Shown here: piece by piece, positions 55,515-64,000 of the stretch
Position numbering within the stretch: the stretch's first letter is position 1
Layout of the letters: each line of letters starts with the position of its first letter
Assembly: GCA_025808415.1 (NCBI GenBank)
Contig: CP075525.1
Span: 2,961,501-3,025,500 of the forward strand
Direction of reading: 5' to 3'
From: Cyclobacteriaceae bacterium
GTDB taxonomy: Bacteria > Bacteroidota > Bacteroidia > Cytophagales > Cyclobacteriaceae
DNA length: 64,000 nucleotides
Notes under the pieces: generated by a model
The model's input: the letters and a program-made list of their open reading frames with translations, nothing else
Told to the model about the DNA's origin: nothing
Databases searched by the model: none
Program-made: the position numbers and the translations under genes

Positions 55515-56597
55515 ATGAAATCACTACAGGTTAACCCGGTCATTGCCTCTGCTAAAACATTATCCTCTGAATTTTACACCAGCACCCATTATTACGAAGC
55601 CAGTAAAGAAAAAATTTTTTCAAAAACCTGGCATTACATCGGTCACTCAGGCTTGGTGGAAAAAGCAGGGCAACTTGCACCCGTAACCTTGCTTAAATCG
55701 TTCATGGAAGAACCCCTGCTATTGGCGCGCGACAAAGAAAAACTTCACTGCCTTTCAAACGTATGTACACACCGGGGCGCCCAGTTGGTAAACGCCCCCT
55801 GCCAGGTTCATGACATCCGCTGCCCCTATCACGGAAGACGGTTTCAGCTTAATGGCAAGTTCCTTTCTATGCCTGAGTTTAAAGAGGTTGACAACTTCCC
55901 TACGGAAAGCGATAACCTCGCCAACCTTCCTCTTTTCGAAATGGGTACCATGCTTTTTACATCGCTTACCAAAACCTTTGAACCTGAGCCTTTCTTTCAA
56001 GAAATGCTTTCGCGGATAGGCTGGCTTCCGTTGGATAAATTTATTTTTAAGCCTGAACTAACAAAAGAATACACCGTGGAGGCACACTGGGCTTTGTATT
56101 GCGAAAACTACCTCGAAGGGTTTCACATTCCGTTTGTTCATGCCTCATTAAACCAGGTAATTGATTACGGGAATTATACAACCGAACTATTTCGGTACGC
56201 AAACCTGCAACTTGGCATAGCCAAAGATGGTCAACTCGTTTTCGATTTACCATCCCATTCACCGGATTACGGAAAAAATGTTGGCGGTTATTATTTCTGG
56301 GTGTTCCCTAACATGATGTTTAACTTCTATCCGTGGGGCCTGTCGCTCAACGTTGTTGAGCCTATGGCAATTGATAAAACCAAAGTCACCTTTTATACCT
56401 TCATCTGGGATGAGAACAAATACAACCAAGGCGCAGGATCAGACTTAAACCGGGTGGAACTGGAAGATGAAGCCGTGGTGGAAAGTGTCCAGCGCGGTAT
56501 TCGCTCCCGCTTCTATAGCCACGGCAGGTACTCAGTAAAACAAGAAAAGGGCACCCACCATTTTCACAGGCTTATTGCTGAATTTATGGAAGCCTGA
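55515..56597 (+). CDS. Rieske [2Fe-2S] ring-hydroxylating oxygenase alpha-subunit-like protein
   Basis: A 360-residue protein with an N-terminal Rieske domain, CTHRG (Cys84, His86) and CPYHGR (Cys103, His106), followed by a catalytic domain with ENYLEGFHIPFVH (Fe ligands His204 and His209). The substrate could be an aromatic, sterol or choline-type compound, or a lipid. No ferredoxin or reductase gene is next to it, so electrons must come from elsewhere. The NmrA-like gene follows after 41 bases. Confidence 0.88.
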   Translation: MKSLQVNPVIASAKTLSSEFYTSTHYYEASKEKIFSKTWHYIGHSGLVEKAGQLAPVTLLKSFMEEPLLLARDKEKLHCLSNVCTHRGAQLVNAPCQVHDIRCPYHGRRFQLNGKFLSMPEFKEVDNFPTESDNLANLPLFEMGTMLFTSLTKTFEPEPFFQEMLSRIGWLPLDKFIFKPELTKEYTVEAHWALYCENYLEGFHIPFVHASLNQVIDYGNYTTELFRYANLQLGIAKDGQLVFDLPSHSPDYGKNVGGYYFWVFPNMMFNFYPWGLSLNVVEPMAIDKTKVTFYTFIWDENKYNQGAGSDLNRVELEDEAVVESVQRGIRSRFYSHGRYSVKQEKGTHHFHRLIAEFMEA

Positions 56598-56638
56598 AAC
56601 TAAAAATTGACCGGTTCTACAAACAATGTAACCAAACT

Positions 56639-57508
56639 ATGATAAAAAACATTGCAGTTGTTGGCGCCACTGGCTTATTGGGCAAGCCGGTAACATTTGC
56701 CTTGGTTAACGCAGGCTTTACCGTAAAAGCATTGGTAAGAAATACTGCGCGTGCCGCAACCGAACTGCCTACGGAGGTTGCATTGGTTGAAGGTGACCTT
56801 AAAAACCTGCACGATTTAGAGCAAACATTTGCAGGCTGCGATGCAATCTATATTAACCTGTCGGTAAAAAATATTGAAAAACCTACCGATTGGCACGCTG
56901 AAACCGATGGCGTAAAATTGATTATTGAAGCTGCGCGAAAAACGAATATTAAAAAGCTTGCCCTGATTTCTTCCCTGGTCCATTTCTATCAAGGTATGAA
57001 TGGTTTCGACTGGTGGGCGTTTAAGGTAAAACAGCAATCCGTTAAACTAGTAAAGGAATCGGGTATACCCTATACAATATTTTACCCATCCACCTTCATG
57101 GAAAACTTTTATTCCAACTATAAAAAAGGCAAGTACCTGGTGTTGGCTGGAAAATCGGAACACAAACAATATTTTATTGCCGCTGCAGATTACGGTTTGC
57201 AGGTTGCACGATCCTTTCAACGCTATCCGAATGAAAATAAGGAATATGCCATACAAGGGTTGGAAGGTTTTACGACCGATGAAGCCTACGCTGTGTTTAA
57301 GCAACATTATAAAAAGGAAAAGCTTGGCATTATGCGTGCTCCGGTTGGGTTAATAAAATTTTTTGGCTTGTTTGCTCAAGGGCTTAATTACGGTTCAAAA
57401 ATTATTGAGGCACTGAATAAGTACCCGGAAAAGTTTCAATCGGAACAAACCTGGGAAGAATTGGGCAAACCGGTTATCACCCTCAAAGAATTTGCTGCTA
57501 CGCAATGA
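56639..57508 (+). CDS. NmrA-like NAD(P)-binding protein (atypical SDR)
   Basis: A 289-residue protein with the Rossmann start NIAVVGATGLLGKPVTFALV, VEGDLKNLHDLEQTFAGCDAIY, and a GIPYTIFYPSTFMENF segment. This fits the NmrA/HSCARG group of atypical SDRs, which may be redox sensors or reductases on quinones or lipids. The lipoprotein gene overlaps its 3' end by 4 bases (ATGA). Confidence 0.85.
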   Translation: MIKNIAVVGATGLLGKPVTFALVNAGFTVKALVRNTARAATELPTEVALVEGDLKNLHDLEQTFAGCDAIYINLSVKNIEKPTDWHAETDGVKLIIEAARKTNIKKLALISSLVHFYQGMNGFDWWAFKVKQQSVKLVKESGIPYTIFYPSTFMENFYSNYKKGKYLVLAGKSEHKQYFIAAADYGLQVARSFQRYPNENKEYAIQGLEGFTTDEAYAVFKQHYKKEKLGIMRAPVGLIKFFGLFAQGLNYGSKIIEALNKYPEKFQSEQTWEELGKPVITLKEFAATQ

Positions 57509-57987
57509 AATTTACAGTAGTAATAATCTTTTCGCTTTTCGTTACAGGCTGTTCACCAAAGCCAACCACCGAAACCTACTCAGCCGATACGAACGGTGAC
57601 GAACAACAACCGGATTCTGTATTGACCGATCCCGGTGTGTATGAAACAGAGGATAGCTGGGACTACAGCCATTTGTACGGAGTGTACCTTCATGAAAGCA
57701 ACATGAAAGGTTTTACAGCGTACCTGGAAATTATGCCTGAAGGAAATGACCTTTCTTTTTCACTGTCGCTGAAACAAAATTCCTGTACGGGCCAGGCGGC
57801 AGGCAGTATGGGCATGGCTATCCATGGCGAAACTGAGTACGGTGGTTTTTACAACCATGCCGATTGTCGTATGGAATTTATTTTCAACCTGGTTGAGAAT
57901 ACCATTCGCATTCAGGAGGTTGGGCCGTGCACCTTACACGAAACAGGTTGCAGTTTTAATGGAACCTATTACAAGAAGAAAAATTAA
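57505..57987 (+). CDS. Hypothetical lipoprotein
   Basis: A 160-residue protein with a type II signal peptide and lipobox LFVTGC (lipidated Cys16). The mature part is acidic at first (TYSADTNGDEQQPDSVL) and then beta-rich (LSFSLSLKQNSCTGQAAG) with four further Cys. No family is recognised. The start overlaps the NmrA-like gene by 4 bases, and it converges on menC. Confidence 0.7.
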   Translation: MKFTVVIIFSLFVTGCSPKPTTETYSADTNGDEQQPDSVLTDPGVYETEDSWDYSHLYGVYLHESNMKGFTAYLEIMPEGNDLSFSLSLKQNSCTGQAAGSMGMAIHGETEYGGFYNHADCRMEFIFNLVENTIRIQEVGPCTLHETGCSFNGTYYKKKN

Positions 57988-57996
57988 CATCAACGC

Positions 57997-59055
57997 TTAC
58001 AGAGGTTCCTGAATATCCCACGACTTTTTTGCATCGTAGGAGATCGTGCCTTCAGAAACGGTAAGCGGTGAAGGAATATTGTCTTGATAGATCTTGCCTG
58101 TACCCAACCCCTGTGGCATGGTTATCGTGTAATTGGCCGTAAACTGGCAAATAGCATTTAATCCAATGTTCGACTCAAGTGCCGAAGTAATCCACCATCC
58201 AATATTACGCTCTTCAGCCAGGGCAATCCACTCAGCACAGGAAAGAAGACCACCATGCAGCGATGGTTTAAGGATAATAAACTGCGGCCTTATCCGGTCC
58301 AGTAATTTTATCTTATCCGCTTTCAACGCGACACCAATCAATTCCTCGTCAAGCGCAATAGGAATGGGCGATGATCGGCAAAGTTCTTCCATAGCAACAA
58401 GCCCGGGCTTAACCGGCTGTTCAATGGAGTGAACGTTGTAGCGCGCCAGTGAGTTAAGTTTATACTTCGCCTCTTCAGGTTTAAAGGCTCCGTTTGCATC
58501 CAACCGGATGGTTATCCCTTCACGAAAATATTTACTTCGGATGTACTGGAGGATATCACACTCTTTCTCAAAATTCAATCCGCCAACTTTTAGTTTGATA
58601 CACCGAAAACCCTGAGCGATTTTCAATGAAACCTGTTGCAGCATGGAATCCAGGTCACCCATCCAAACTAATCCGTTTATCGGGATTGGTGTGCCCGAAA
58701 AAAAGGAGTTGTTATAGATTTTACGAACTCCCCCATGCCGTAAATCTAAAAGGGCAGCCTCCAATCCAAAACGTATGGATGGAAATCCTGCAGGAACAAT
58801 CTTTACAATATCCTCCTGGTGTTGAATTGCACTTACGTGTGCCAGGCAACTATCCAAAACTGATTCAAAGTCAGGCCGGTCATCCACGCTAAGCCCTGGC
58901 AAAGGTCCGCATTCGCCCCAGCCCACCACGTTAGGTTGTTTGCTATCCCACAGTTTAATGAACCACGCTGTTTTATCCTTCATGCGCCCGCGCGAGGTAC
59001 GGGCATCAAAACCAAAGTGGAATACTTTCTTTTTATACGTTGCATTTAATGGCAT
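57997..59055 (-). CDS. menC: o-Succinylbenzoate synthase (MenC)
   Basis: A 352-residue enolase-superfamily enzyme for menaquinone synthesis, dehydrating SHCHC to o-succinylbenzoate. The catalytic Lys154/Lys156 lie in IKLKVGG, metal ligands are Asp186 (RLDANGAF), Glu212 (SIEQP) and Asp236 (ALDEEL), and the second catalytic Lys263 is in ILKPSLHGG. The ATG at 59055 is preferred to the TTG at 59064. It is divergent from queA; other men genes are not in the window. Confidence 0.9.
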   Translation of the reverse strand: MPLNATYKKKVFHFGFDARTSRGRMKDKTAWFIKLWDSKQPNVVGWGECGPLPGLSVDDRPDFESVLDSCLAHVSAIQHQEDIVKIVPAGFPSIRFGLEAALLDLRHGGVRKIYNNSFFSGTPIPINGLVWMGDLDSMLQQVSLKIAQGFRCIKLKVGGLNFEKECDILQYIRSKYFREGITIRLDANGAFKPEEAKYKLNSLARYNVHSIEQPVKPGLVAMEELCRSSPIPIALDEELIGVALKADKIKLLDRIRPQFIILKPSLHGGLLSCAEWIALAEERNIGWWITSALESNIGLNAICQFTANYTITMPQGLGTGKIYQDNIPSPLTVSEGTISYDAKKSWDIQEPL

Positions 59056-59094
59056 ACAAGGCAATAAAGGCTAAAGTAAAGAAATATTTACGCT

Positions 59095-59102
59095 TATCTT
59101 TG
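59095..59102 (+). promoter_or_regulatory. -7 box of the queA promoter
   Basis: TATCTTTG fits the TAnnTTTG consensus exactly and ends 9 bases before the chosen queA ATG (59112), implying a very short leader. No clear TTTG box is seen at the expected distance upstream, so confidence is moderate. Confidence 0.5.
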
Positions 59103-59111
59103 CCCGCGAAA

Positions 59112-60305
59112 ATGAAGCCTCCTGTTTTTATACATGATTATAACTATGAACTTCCGGAAGACCGGATAGCGAATGTTCCCCTGGATGAACGTGATGCATC
59201 TAACTTGTTGGTCTTTAAGAAGGGCAAAATCACACACAGTGTGTTCAAGTCCGTTGCTGAACATTTACCCAATAACGCATTTCTTTATTTTAACAATACC
59301 CGGGTTATACCCGCCCGGATTTTTTTTCAGAAAGAAACCGGTGCGACCATTGAAATATTTTTACTTCAACCGGCACATCCTTCCACTTTACTGGCCGAGG
59401 CTATGCAAGCAACCGCGGCATGTACGTGGCAATGTACGATCGGAAACCTAAAGCGTTGGAAGCTAAATAACATCCTCAGAAGGATGTTTATGGGCGGGGA
59501 GTTATCGGCAGCATTGATAAACAAAGAACAAGGGGTGGTTACTTTCACCTGGTCTCCGGCCGAGCTCCCCTTTTCGGAAGTGATCAATCGTGTTGGTGTT
59601 ACCCCCTTACCACCCTATATAAAACGCGAAGCACAGGATGAAGATTTAAACCGGTATCAAACCATTTATTCCCATCATGCGGGCGCGGTTGCCGCACCAA
59701 CAGCCGGGCTTCATTTTACGGATACCGTGTTGGAAACTCTGGAAGCTAAAGGAATCAGAAAGGATTTTCTTACCCTGCATGTAAGTGCCGGAACATTTCA
59801 GCCGGTTAAAACTGAAAACGCCCGGGAACATACCATGCACCAGGAGCAGGTAATGGTAACGCGCGGAAATATTGAAAACCTATTACAAAAAAATTCTTCC
59901 GTAGTGGCTATAGGAACAACTTCTATGCGCACATTGGAGAGCCTTTACTGGTACGGAGTACGATTGCTGGAAAACAAAAAAGCAGCATTTATTATTGAAC
60001 AAAACGATCCATATACCCGGGATACCGGCCTGCCGGATAAGGAAGAGGCGCTAACGGCTGTTAAAGATTATATGGAGCGGAACAACCTCACTACACTAAT
60101 CGGGCACACCTCCATTTATATTCTGCCGGGTTATAGTTTTCGCATCTGCGATGGACTCATTACCAATTTTCATTTACCGGGTTCAACCCTAATGTTGTTG
60201 GTTGCTGCGTTTGTTGGCGATGATTGGAGAAAAATTTACCACGAAGCTTTAACGCATAACTATCGTTTCCTAAGCTATGGCGATAGTTCATTGTTATTGC
60301 CATAA
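59112..60305 (+). CDS. queA: S-adenosylmethionine:tRNA ribosyltransferase-isomerase (QueA)
   Basis: A 397-residue enzyme of queuosine synthesis that transfers and isomerises the ribosyl part of SAM onto 7-aminomethyl-7-deazaguanine in tRNA. Family blocks include YELPEDRIANVPLDERDASNLLV (in parts), FNNTRVIPARI, PTAGLHFT, VSAGTFQPV and FHLPGSTLMLLVAAF. Length is slightly above the usual 345-360 residues. The ATG at 59112 is favoured by the promoter and by family alignment; a longer frame from 59040 would overlap menC. Confidence 0.93.
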   Translation: MKPPVFIHDYNYELPEDRIANVPLDERDASNLLVFKKGKITHSVFKSVAEHLPNNAFLYFNNTRVIPARIFFQKETGATIEIFLLQPAHPSTLLAEAMQATAACTWQCTIGNLKRWKLNNILRRMFMGGELSAALINKEQGVVTFTWSPAELPFSEVINRVGVTPLPPYIKREAQDEDLNRYQTIYSHHAGAVAAPTAGLHFTDTVLETLEAKGIRKDFLTLHVSAGTFQPVKTENAREHTMHQEQVMVTRGNIENLLQKNSSVVAIGTTSMRTLESLYWYGVRLLENKKAAFIIEQNDPYTRDTGLPDKEEALTAVKDYMERNNLTTLIGHTSIYILPGYSFRICDGLITNFHLPGSTLMLLVAAFVGDDWRKIYHEALTHNYRFLSYGDSSLLLP

Positions 60306-60309
60306 AAAA

Positions 60310-60335
60310 GCCTGCTGCAATTTGTTGCAGCAGGC
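60310..60335 (-). terminator. Rho-independent terminator of the PorE-like gene
   Basis: GCCTGCTGCAA, loop TTTG, TTGCAGCAGGC (11-bp stem). On the minus strand it is followed by TTTTTT, so it serves the gene at 60367-62679; it may also stop queA from the other side. Confidence 0.85.
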
Positions 60336-60366
60336 CTTAAACCTAAACTATTACTTTTTAAATCAA

Positions 60367-62679
60367 TCAGTTTTGCACATCGATAATCTTCACTTCTACC
60401 CTGCGGCCTTCTTCTTTGCTGGTTTCTGTTTTGGTTGCACCATAACCCTTGGCAACAATCCTTCTGCGCACAATACCCCTGTGGTTTAGGTAGTTTAATA
60501 CTTCAATAGCACGCTTGTTTGAAAGTTCGCGGTTCATTTCTTCTGAACCCTCCTGCGAGGCAAAACCTGAAATCTCAACACTTAAATCTGGATACTTTTT
60601 CAAAACCGCGAGCAGCTCGTCTAATGGGGCATTGTACTGGGTTTTTAAATCGCTTTTTGCAACATCAAAATAAATTTTAACCTGCTTGTTCAATACCGAT
60701 TTGTCGTACGTAACTGGTTTTTTAGCCGCTTGTTGCTTTTGCTTTTTTGCTTCGGTGGCCACTTCAAATGTAGGCAGGGAAAGGATGGTGTTTCCATCCA
60801 CTACTTTTTTTTCAAATTTACTTTCGTCACTCTCATCGTAGTAATAAACACGGGTGGCTACTTCAAGATTGGGATTGCTGTCGTCAAAATTAACGTTATC
60901 CATGGTATTGGTAAGGTGTATCAGTTCAAGGATGTAATCCACACCTTCATCATCGCCCGCAGCCAGCAGGTCCATCATCATATCGTAAATATCAACATTG
61001 CCGCTTTGCGCCAGTTTAGCTTCATGCGATTTTCGGAGGTCGGCTTTTGAATCCTGATTGGTGTTGTAGAATGCATTCTTCACTTGTACTTCCTGGCCAA
61101 CCACTACATCAAATTGCTTAATGGTTTTTAAGTTGATTTGCTGAAACAATTCGTAGAAGTAATCCTGGTTCGGCACGTTTACGTTGATGGTATATGGAAG
61201 AAAACCTTCCGACTCAATTATTACATCGTAGTTACGGGCTGGTGGAAGGATGATCAGGTAATTACCGGTTTGTGGATCCGGATCGTAAACGAAATCAAGC
61301 TTCTTGTTAGTCTGGTTATCGATCACATAAATTTTGGTTGGCATGGGTTTGCCTGTGTCCGCATTTAAAATCCTTCCCTTTATCATGGTAAGCGGAATGT
61401 TGCCGGCATCTTCAGGCATGTCGATGTAATAAATATCCTGGGCACCTTGTCCGCCTTTGCGGTCGGATGAAAAATAGGCACGCGTTCCGTCAGCAATCAG
61501 GGTAAAATAATTATCGTTGGCGGTAGTGTTAATCGGGTAGCCCATATTTTCAGGCTTTGTCCATTTGCCATTAATATTCTTGGTCATAAAAATATCCCGT
61601 CCGCCCATGGTGCTGTGCCCATCGGAAGTAAAGAACAAAGTTTTCTGGTCCGGGTGGATAAACGGGGCATCCTCGTTGTCTTTTGTATTTACGGTAGGCC
61701 CCAGGTTAACCGGCTGGCTCCAGTTGCCGTTGGCTTGCAACTCAATCTTATAAATGTCCAATCCGCCCATACCACCCAAACGGTCGCTGGCAAAATAAAT
61801 AGTCTTGCCATCGGGGGTAATGCTTGCTGTGGTTTCCAGGTTTTTGCTATTGAGCGTAGATGCAAAAATGGAAGGCTTTGACCAGGTATCGCCAGAGCGG
61901 TTGATCACAAAAATGTTTCCCGGGTCAGTGGCACCGCCCATAAAGATCATCATCTTTTGGCCATCGGCAGATATCCCCGCGGTACCTACGTTATAGTCGG
62001 ATGTAATGGGCACCACAACCGGCTGCGACCAGGTGCCCGAAGTATTGTAGGAAATGTAGATTTCCTCTATGAATTTATCGCCCGACCGCGTTTTGCCGGT
62101 ATTAGGCCTAAGGGCCGTAAAAGCCAGGATGCTCTCATCGGCCGATACGACCGGATTATACTCAGTATATTTTGTATTTACCCCAAAACCGAAACTATTC
62201 ACTTTAACCTGACGTGGTACTGACATGAATGCCACCGCATTATGGCACGTGGCAATGGCACGCTCAGCAGCTGCCACAGCCTTTTTGTCGGCTGTTGAAA
62301 GTTCTTTGTATTTGGTAAAAGCATCAATTGCTTTTTGAAGGTCTTCGGTACGAAGATAAAGACCACCTAGGTCGTAATAGGTGCTGGCCGGAACTTTGGC
62401 ACCATTCTTCAGGGCATGTTCAAAATACCCGATGGCCTTCATTTGCTCTGACAAGTCGGTGGATTTTTGATAGCAAACACCTGTTTTATAATGAGTTAGC
62501 GGGTCTTTATCTCCTGCTTTAATGGCTTCCAGGTAAAGCGGAAGTGCCTGTTCGTAATTGCGGATACTGTAATACTTTTCAGCCTCCGCTGCTGCTTTGG
62601 ATCCTTGCGCGTAACCTTTGTTGATAAACAAAATGAAGGTTAACAGCGCGAGCAATGCAATAAGAAGTCTTTTCATCAC
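60367..62679 (-). CDS. OmpA family protein with TPR, PD40 and carboxypeptidase-like domains (PorE-like)
   Basis: A 770-residue periplasmic outer-membrane-associated protein. Signal peptide about 1-24; TPR repeats about 28-165; PD40 propeller about 165-425 (FTALRPNTG, ISADGQKMMIFMGG, ITPDGKTIYFASD, IHPDQKTLFFTSD); a CarboxypepD-regulatory-like domain about 435-520; a linker; and an OmpA C-domain about 655-770 with FASQEGSEEMNRELSNKRA. This is the domain order of PorE, a T9SS component of Porphyromonas that binds peptidoglycan. The OmpA motif NxxLSxxRA is complete. No other T9SS core gene is adjacent. Confidence 0.85.
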   Translation of the reverse strand: MMKRLLIALLALLTFILFINKGYAQGSKAAAEAEKYYSIRNYEQALPLYLEAIKAGDKDPLTHYKTGVCYQKSTDLSEQMKAIGYFEHALKNGAKVPASTYYDLGGLYLRTEDLQKAIDAFTKYKELSTADKKAVAAAERAIATCHNAVAFMSVPRQVKVNSFGFGVNTKYTEYNPVVSADESILAFTALRPNTGKTRSGDKFIEEIYISYNTSGTWSQPVVVPITSDYNVGTAGISADGQKMMIFMGGATDPGNIFVINRSGDTWSKPSIFASTLNSKNLETTASITPDGKTIYFASDRLGGMGGLDIYKIELQANGNWSQPVNLGPTVNTKDNEDAPFIHPDQKTLFFTSDGHSTMGGRDIFMTKNINGKWTKPENMGYPINTTANDNYFTLIADGTRAYFSSDRKGGQGAQDIYYIDMPEDAGNIPLTMIKGRILNADTGKPMPTKIYVIDNQTNKKLDFVYDPDPQTGNYLIILPPARNYDVIIESEGFLPYTINVNVPNQDYFYELFQQINLKTIKQFDVVVGQEVQVKNAFYNTNQDSKADLRKSHEAKLAQSGNVDIYDMMMDLLAAGDDEGVDYILELIHLTNTMDNVNFDDSNPNLEVATRVYYYDESDESKFEKKVVDGNTILSLPTFEVATEAKKQKQQAAKKPVTYDKSVLNKQVKIYFDVAKSDLKTQYNAPLDELLAVLKKYPDLSVEISGFASQEGSEEMNRELSNKRAIEVLNYLNHRGIVRRRIVAKGYGATKTETSKEEGRRVEVKIIDVQN

Positions 62680-63018
62680 TATTTCAGGGTTTCGTTTTTT
62701 GATGCAATGCTACGATCATCTGCCCTTAAAAATTGATCATTTTGGGCTTCAACCTTACAGATGCGGAGAACCGGGCTAAAATAGAACCCCCTCAACGTCT
62801 GACTGCCCACCATGCAACTTTTAAACCTTTACTTAAGGTAAGCAATGATAAAGCATAGAAAGCTAAAATTTTGGCTATTCATTGGATTTAACCACTGGAA
62901 TACCGAATTTTCGGTATGTTAGCCGTGTTCTTTGCTGTACCCAAGTGGTTTTTGCGGTTGAATGGGAGTTGCACGGGGTTAAGAAGGTGAGCACGGCCTG
63001 CGCCATTAAATCACTTCA
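62680..63018. other. 339-base intergenic region with a short inverted repeat
   Basis: No convincing gene is seen. At 62901-62916 TACCGAA-TT-TTCGGTA forms a 7-bp inverted repeat with a 2-base spacer, a possible operator for the divergent genes on both sides. A 67-residue open frame inside is judged not real because it overlaps the true start of the next gene. Confidence 0.4.
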
Positions 63019-64000
63019 ATGGAAACTAAACAAAGCCTCTTCAGCCGGTTGCTTGACCTTCAAGAGGGTGAGGAAGGGCGTGTAGCCCTGCTATTGACCA
63101 TGGGTTTCTTCATGGGAGCCTTTCTGGCAACTTTTACCGTTGCAGCGCAAACGCTTTTTCTCAATAATTACAGCGAACAGGACGATTTGCCCGGAGCCTT
63201 TGCCATAGCAGGGGCCTTTGGCATGGTGGCTACCATCGCTTACAACTTTTTACAACGGAAAATACCTTTTCGGTTGCTGGGCATTTTAAGCCTGGTTGTA
63301 ATCATGCTGGTAACAGCTGCCATTGAATTTGCTGACCTTGTTTTTAAGGATAAGAACACGATTTATTTTTATGGCTTTACCCAACTGGTTCCTTTCACCC
63401 TCATTATCCTGCTGGTTTTTTGGGGCGCGTTTAACCGCTTCTTTAATGTACGACAATCGAAACGGCTTTTAGGTACGGTGGACCAAGGCGCCCTGGTGGC
63501 TTCACTGATTTCATTCTTTGCCATACCCATTGTACTCCCGTTGCTGCCCGGTGAAACTGAAGCCGACCAGGTTGAATCGCTATATACCCTGAGCCTAATC
63601 AGTATTACCATTTTTACCGGGTTATTCATTTATCTGTCCGTAAGATTTGCTGGCGAACGATGGTCGCTAAAGAAAGAGAAGGAAACAAATGTTAAGGTTT
63701 CCATAGCAGGTTTTTTTAAAAACCGCTACCTCATCATTCTTTCCACATTCGTTATCATCTCCATTGTTGCCCTGAACTTTGTGGAATACTCCTTCCTGAG
63801 TGTTTCCACCAAGCGCTTTAAGCCCGAGGAGCTGGCCAGTTTCCTGGCGTTATTTGAAGCAACCATTGTGATTTTTGCCTTTCTGTTTGATGTGTTCGCT
63901 TCAGAAAGGATTCTACAAGACTATGGCTTACGCGTGGCGATTTTAGTAAACCCGTTATTAATCATCTTATTTACCATAGCCGCGTTGATCATCGGTATTT
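63019..64000 (+). CDS. Membrane transporter, Npt/NTP-translocase- or MFS-like (3' truncated)
   Basis: The frame starts with ATG at 63019 and runs off the window, giving 327 visible residues with at least nine hydrophobic helices. It opens METKQSLFSRLLDLQEGEEGRV and then helices such as ALLLTMGFFMGAFLATFTVAAQTLFL. The arrangement and the leading helix-rich segment are reminiscent of bacterial ADP/ATP-translocase-like (Npt1/Npt2) proteins, but the family call is from general layout only; MFS transport in another sense is possible. No stop is seen before the edge. Confidence 0.6.
   Translation, partial: METKQSLFSRLLDLQEGEEGRVALLLTMGFFMGAFLATFTVAAQTLFLNNYSEQDDLPGAFAIAGAFGMVATIAYNFLQRKIPFRLLGILSLVVIMLVTAAIEFADLVFKDKNTIYFYGFTQLVPFTLIILLVFWGAFNRFFNVRQSKRLLGTVDQGALVASLISFFAIPIVLPLLPGETEADQVESLYTLSLISITIFTGLFIYLSVRFAGERWSLKKEKETNVKVSIAGFFKNRYLIILSTFVIISIVALNFVEYSFLSVSTKRFKPEELASFLALFEATIVIFAFLFDVFASERILQDYGLRVAILVNPLLIILFTIAALIIGI

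Noticed and set aside
62882..63085. A 67-residue plus-strand frame
   Set aside because: It overlaps the true transporter start at 63019 in another frame and has no domain or signal features.

Overview
The window comes from a Bacteroidota chromosome, most likely of the order Cytophagales. The evidence is type A and type B C-terminal sorting domains of the type IX secretion system (T9SS), a PorP/SprF protein, a PorE-like OmpA protein, many small outer-membrane barrels, menaquinone synthesis (MenC), and Bacteroidota promoters (TTTG-N19/20-TAnnTTTG) at several genes. No phage, insertion sequence, integrase or CRISPR array is visible.

Region 1 (about 0.3-19 kb) is a surface-polysaccharide locus. 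It holds an SGNH hydrolase, a methyltransferase, a DprE2/DprE1-like pair, two GT-C type membrane glycosyltransferases, an acyltransferase, a half-length TolC-like protein, an O-antigen polymerase/ligase, a Wzx-type flippase and a Wzc-like chain-length protein with a degenerate kinase domain. A block of carbamoyltransferase, DUF5989, SxtJ-like protein, UbiA-type phosphoribosyl-polyprenyl-phosphate synthase and HAD-IB phosphatase closes it. The UbiA, phosphatase, DprE1 and DprE2 homologues together cover the steps known in mycobacteria for making polyprenyl-phosphoryl-arabinofuranose. The locus may therefore make a D-arabinose-containing, carbamoylated glycan.

Region 2 (19-30.7 kb) is a translationally coupled minus-strand operon: a giant T9SS-exported adhesin with 31 tandem Ig-like modules of two types, then a PorP/SprF protein, then a PD40 beta-propeller protein with a worn OmpA-like tail. 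The adhesin N-terminus contains two signal peptides and looks like a fusion with the start of another adhesin gene.

Region 3 (30.8-46 kb) is mostly housekeeping and envelope genes: a family 2 glycosyltransferase, YebC, an LTA-synthase-type sulfatase, outer-membrane barrels, SDR enzymes, a PAS histidine kinase, tRNA-Glu with a clear promoter and terminator, a broken M19 dipeptidase, gap, a membrane J-domain/TPR protein next to a TerB-like protein, and a class III aminotransferase.

Region 4 (46-64 kb) has hslV, the pyruvate dehydrogenase E2 subunit, a gluzincin/beta-propeller/barrel protein, a bestrophin, an SPFH-PH-like-Arc operon, DoxX, a Rieske oxygenase with an NmrA-like protein and a lipoprotein, divergent menC and queA, a PorE-like protein and the start of an Npt-like transporter.

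Several small proteins of 34-51 residues were found by reading the gaps: DUF5989, an Arc-type DNA-binding protein, and three single-helix membrane proteins. All family names come from motif recognition by eye; no database search was run.
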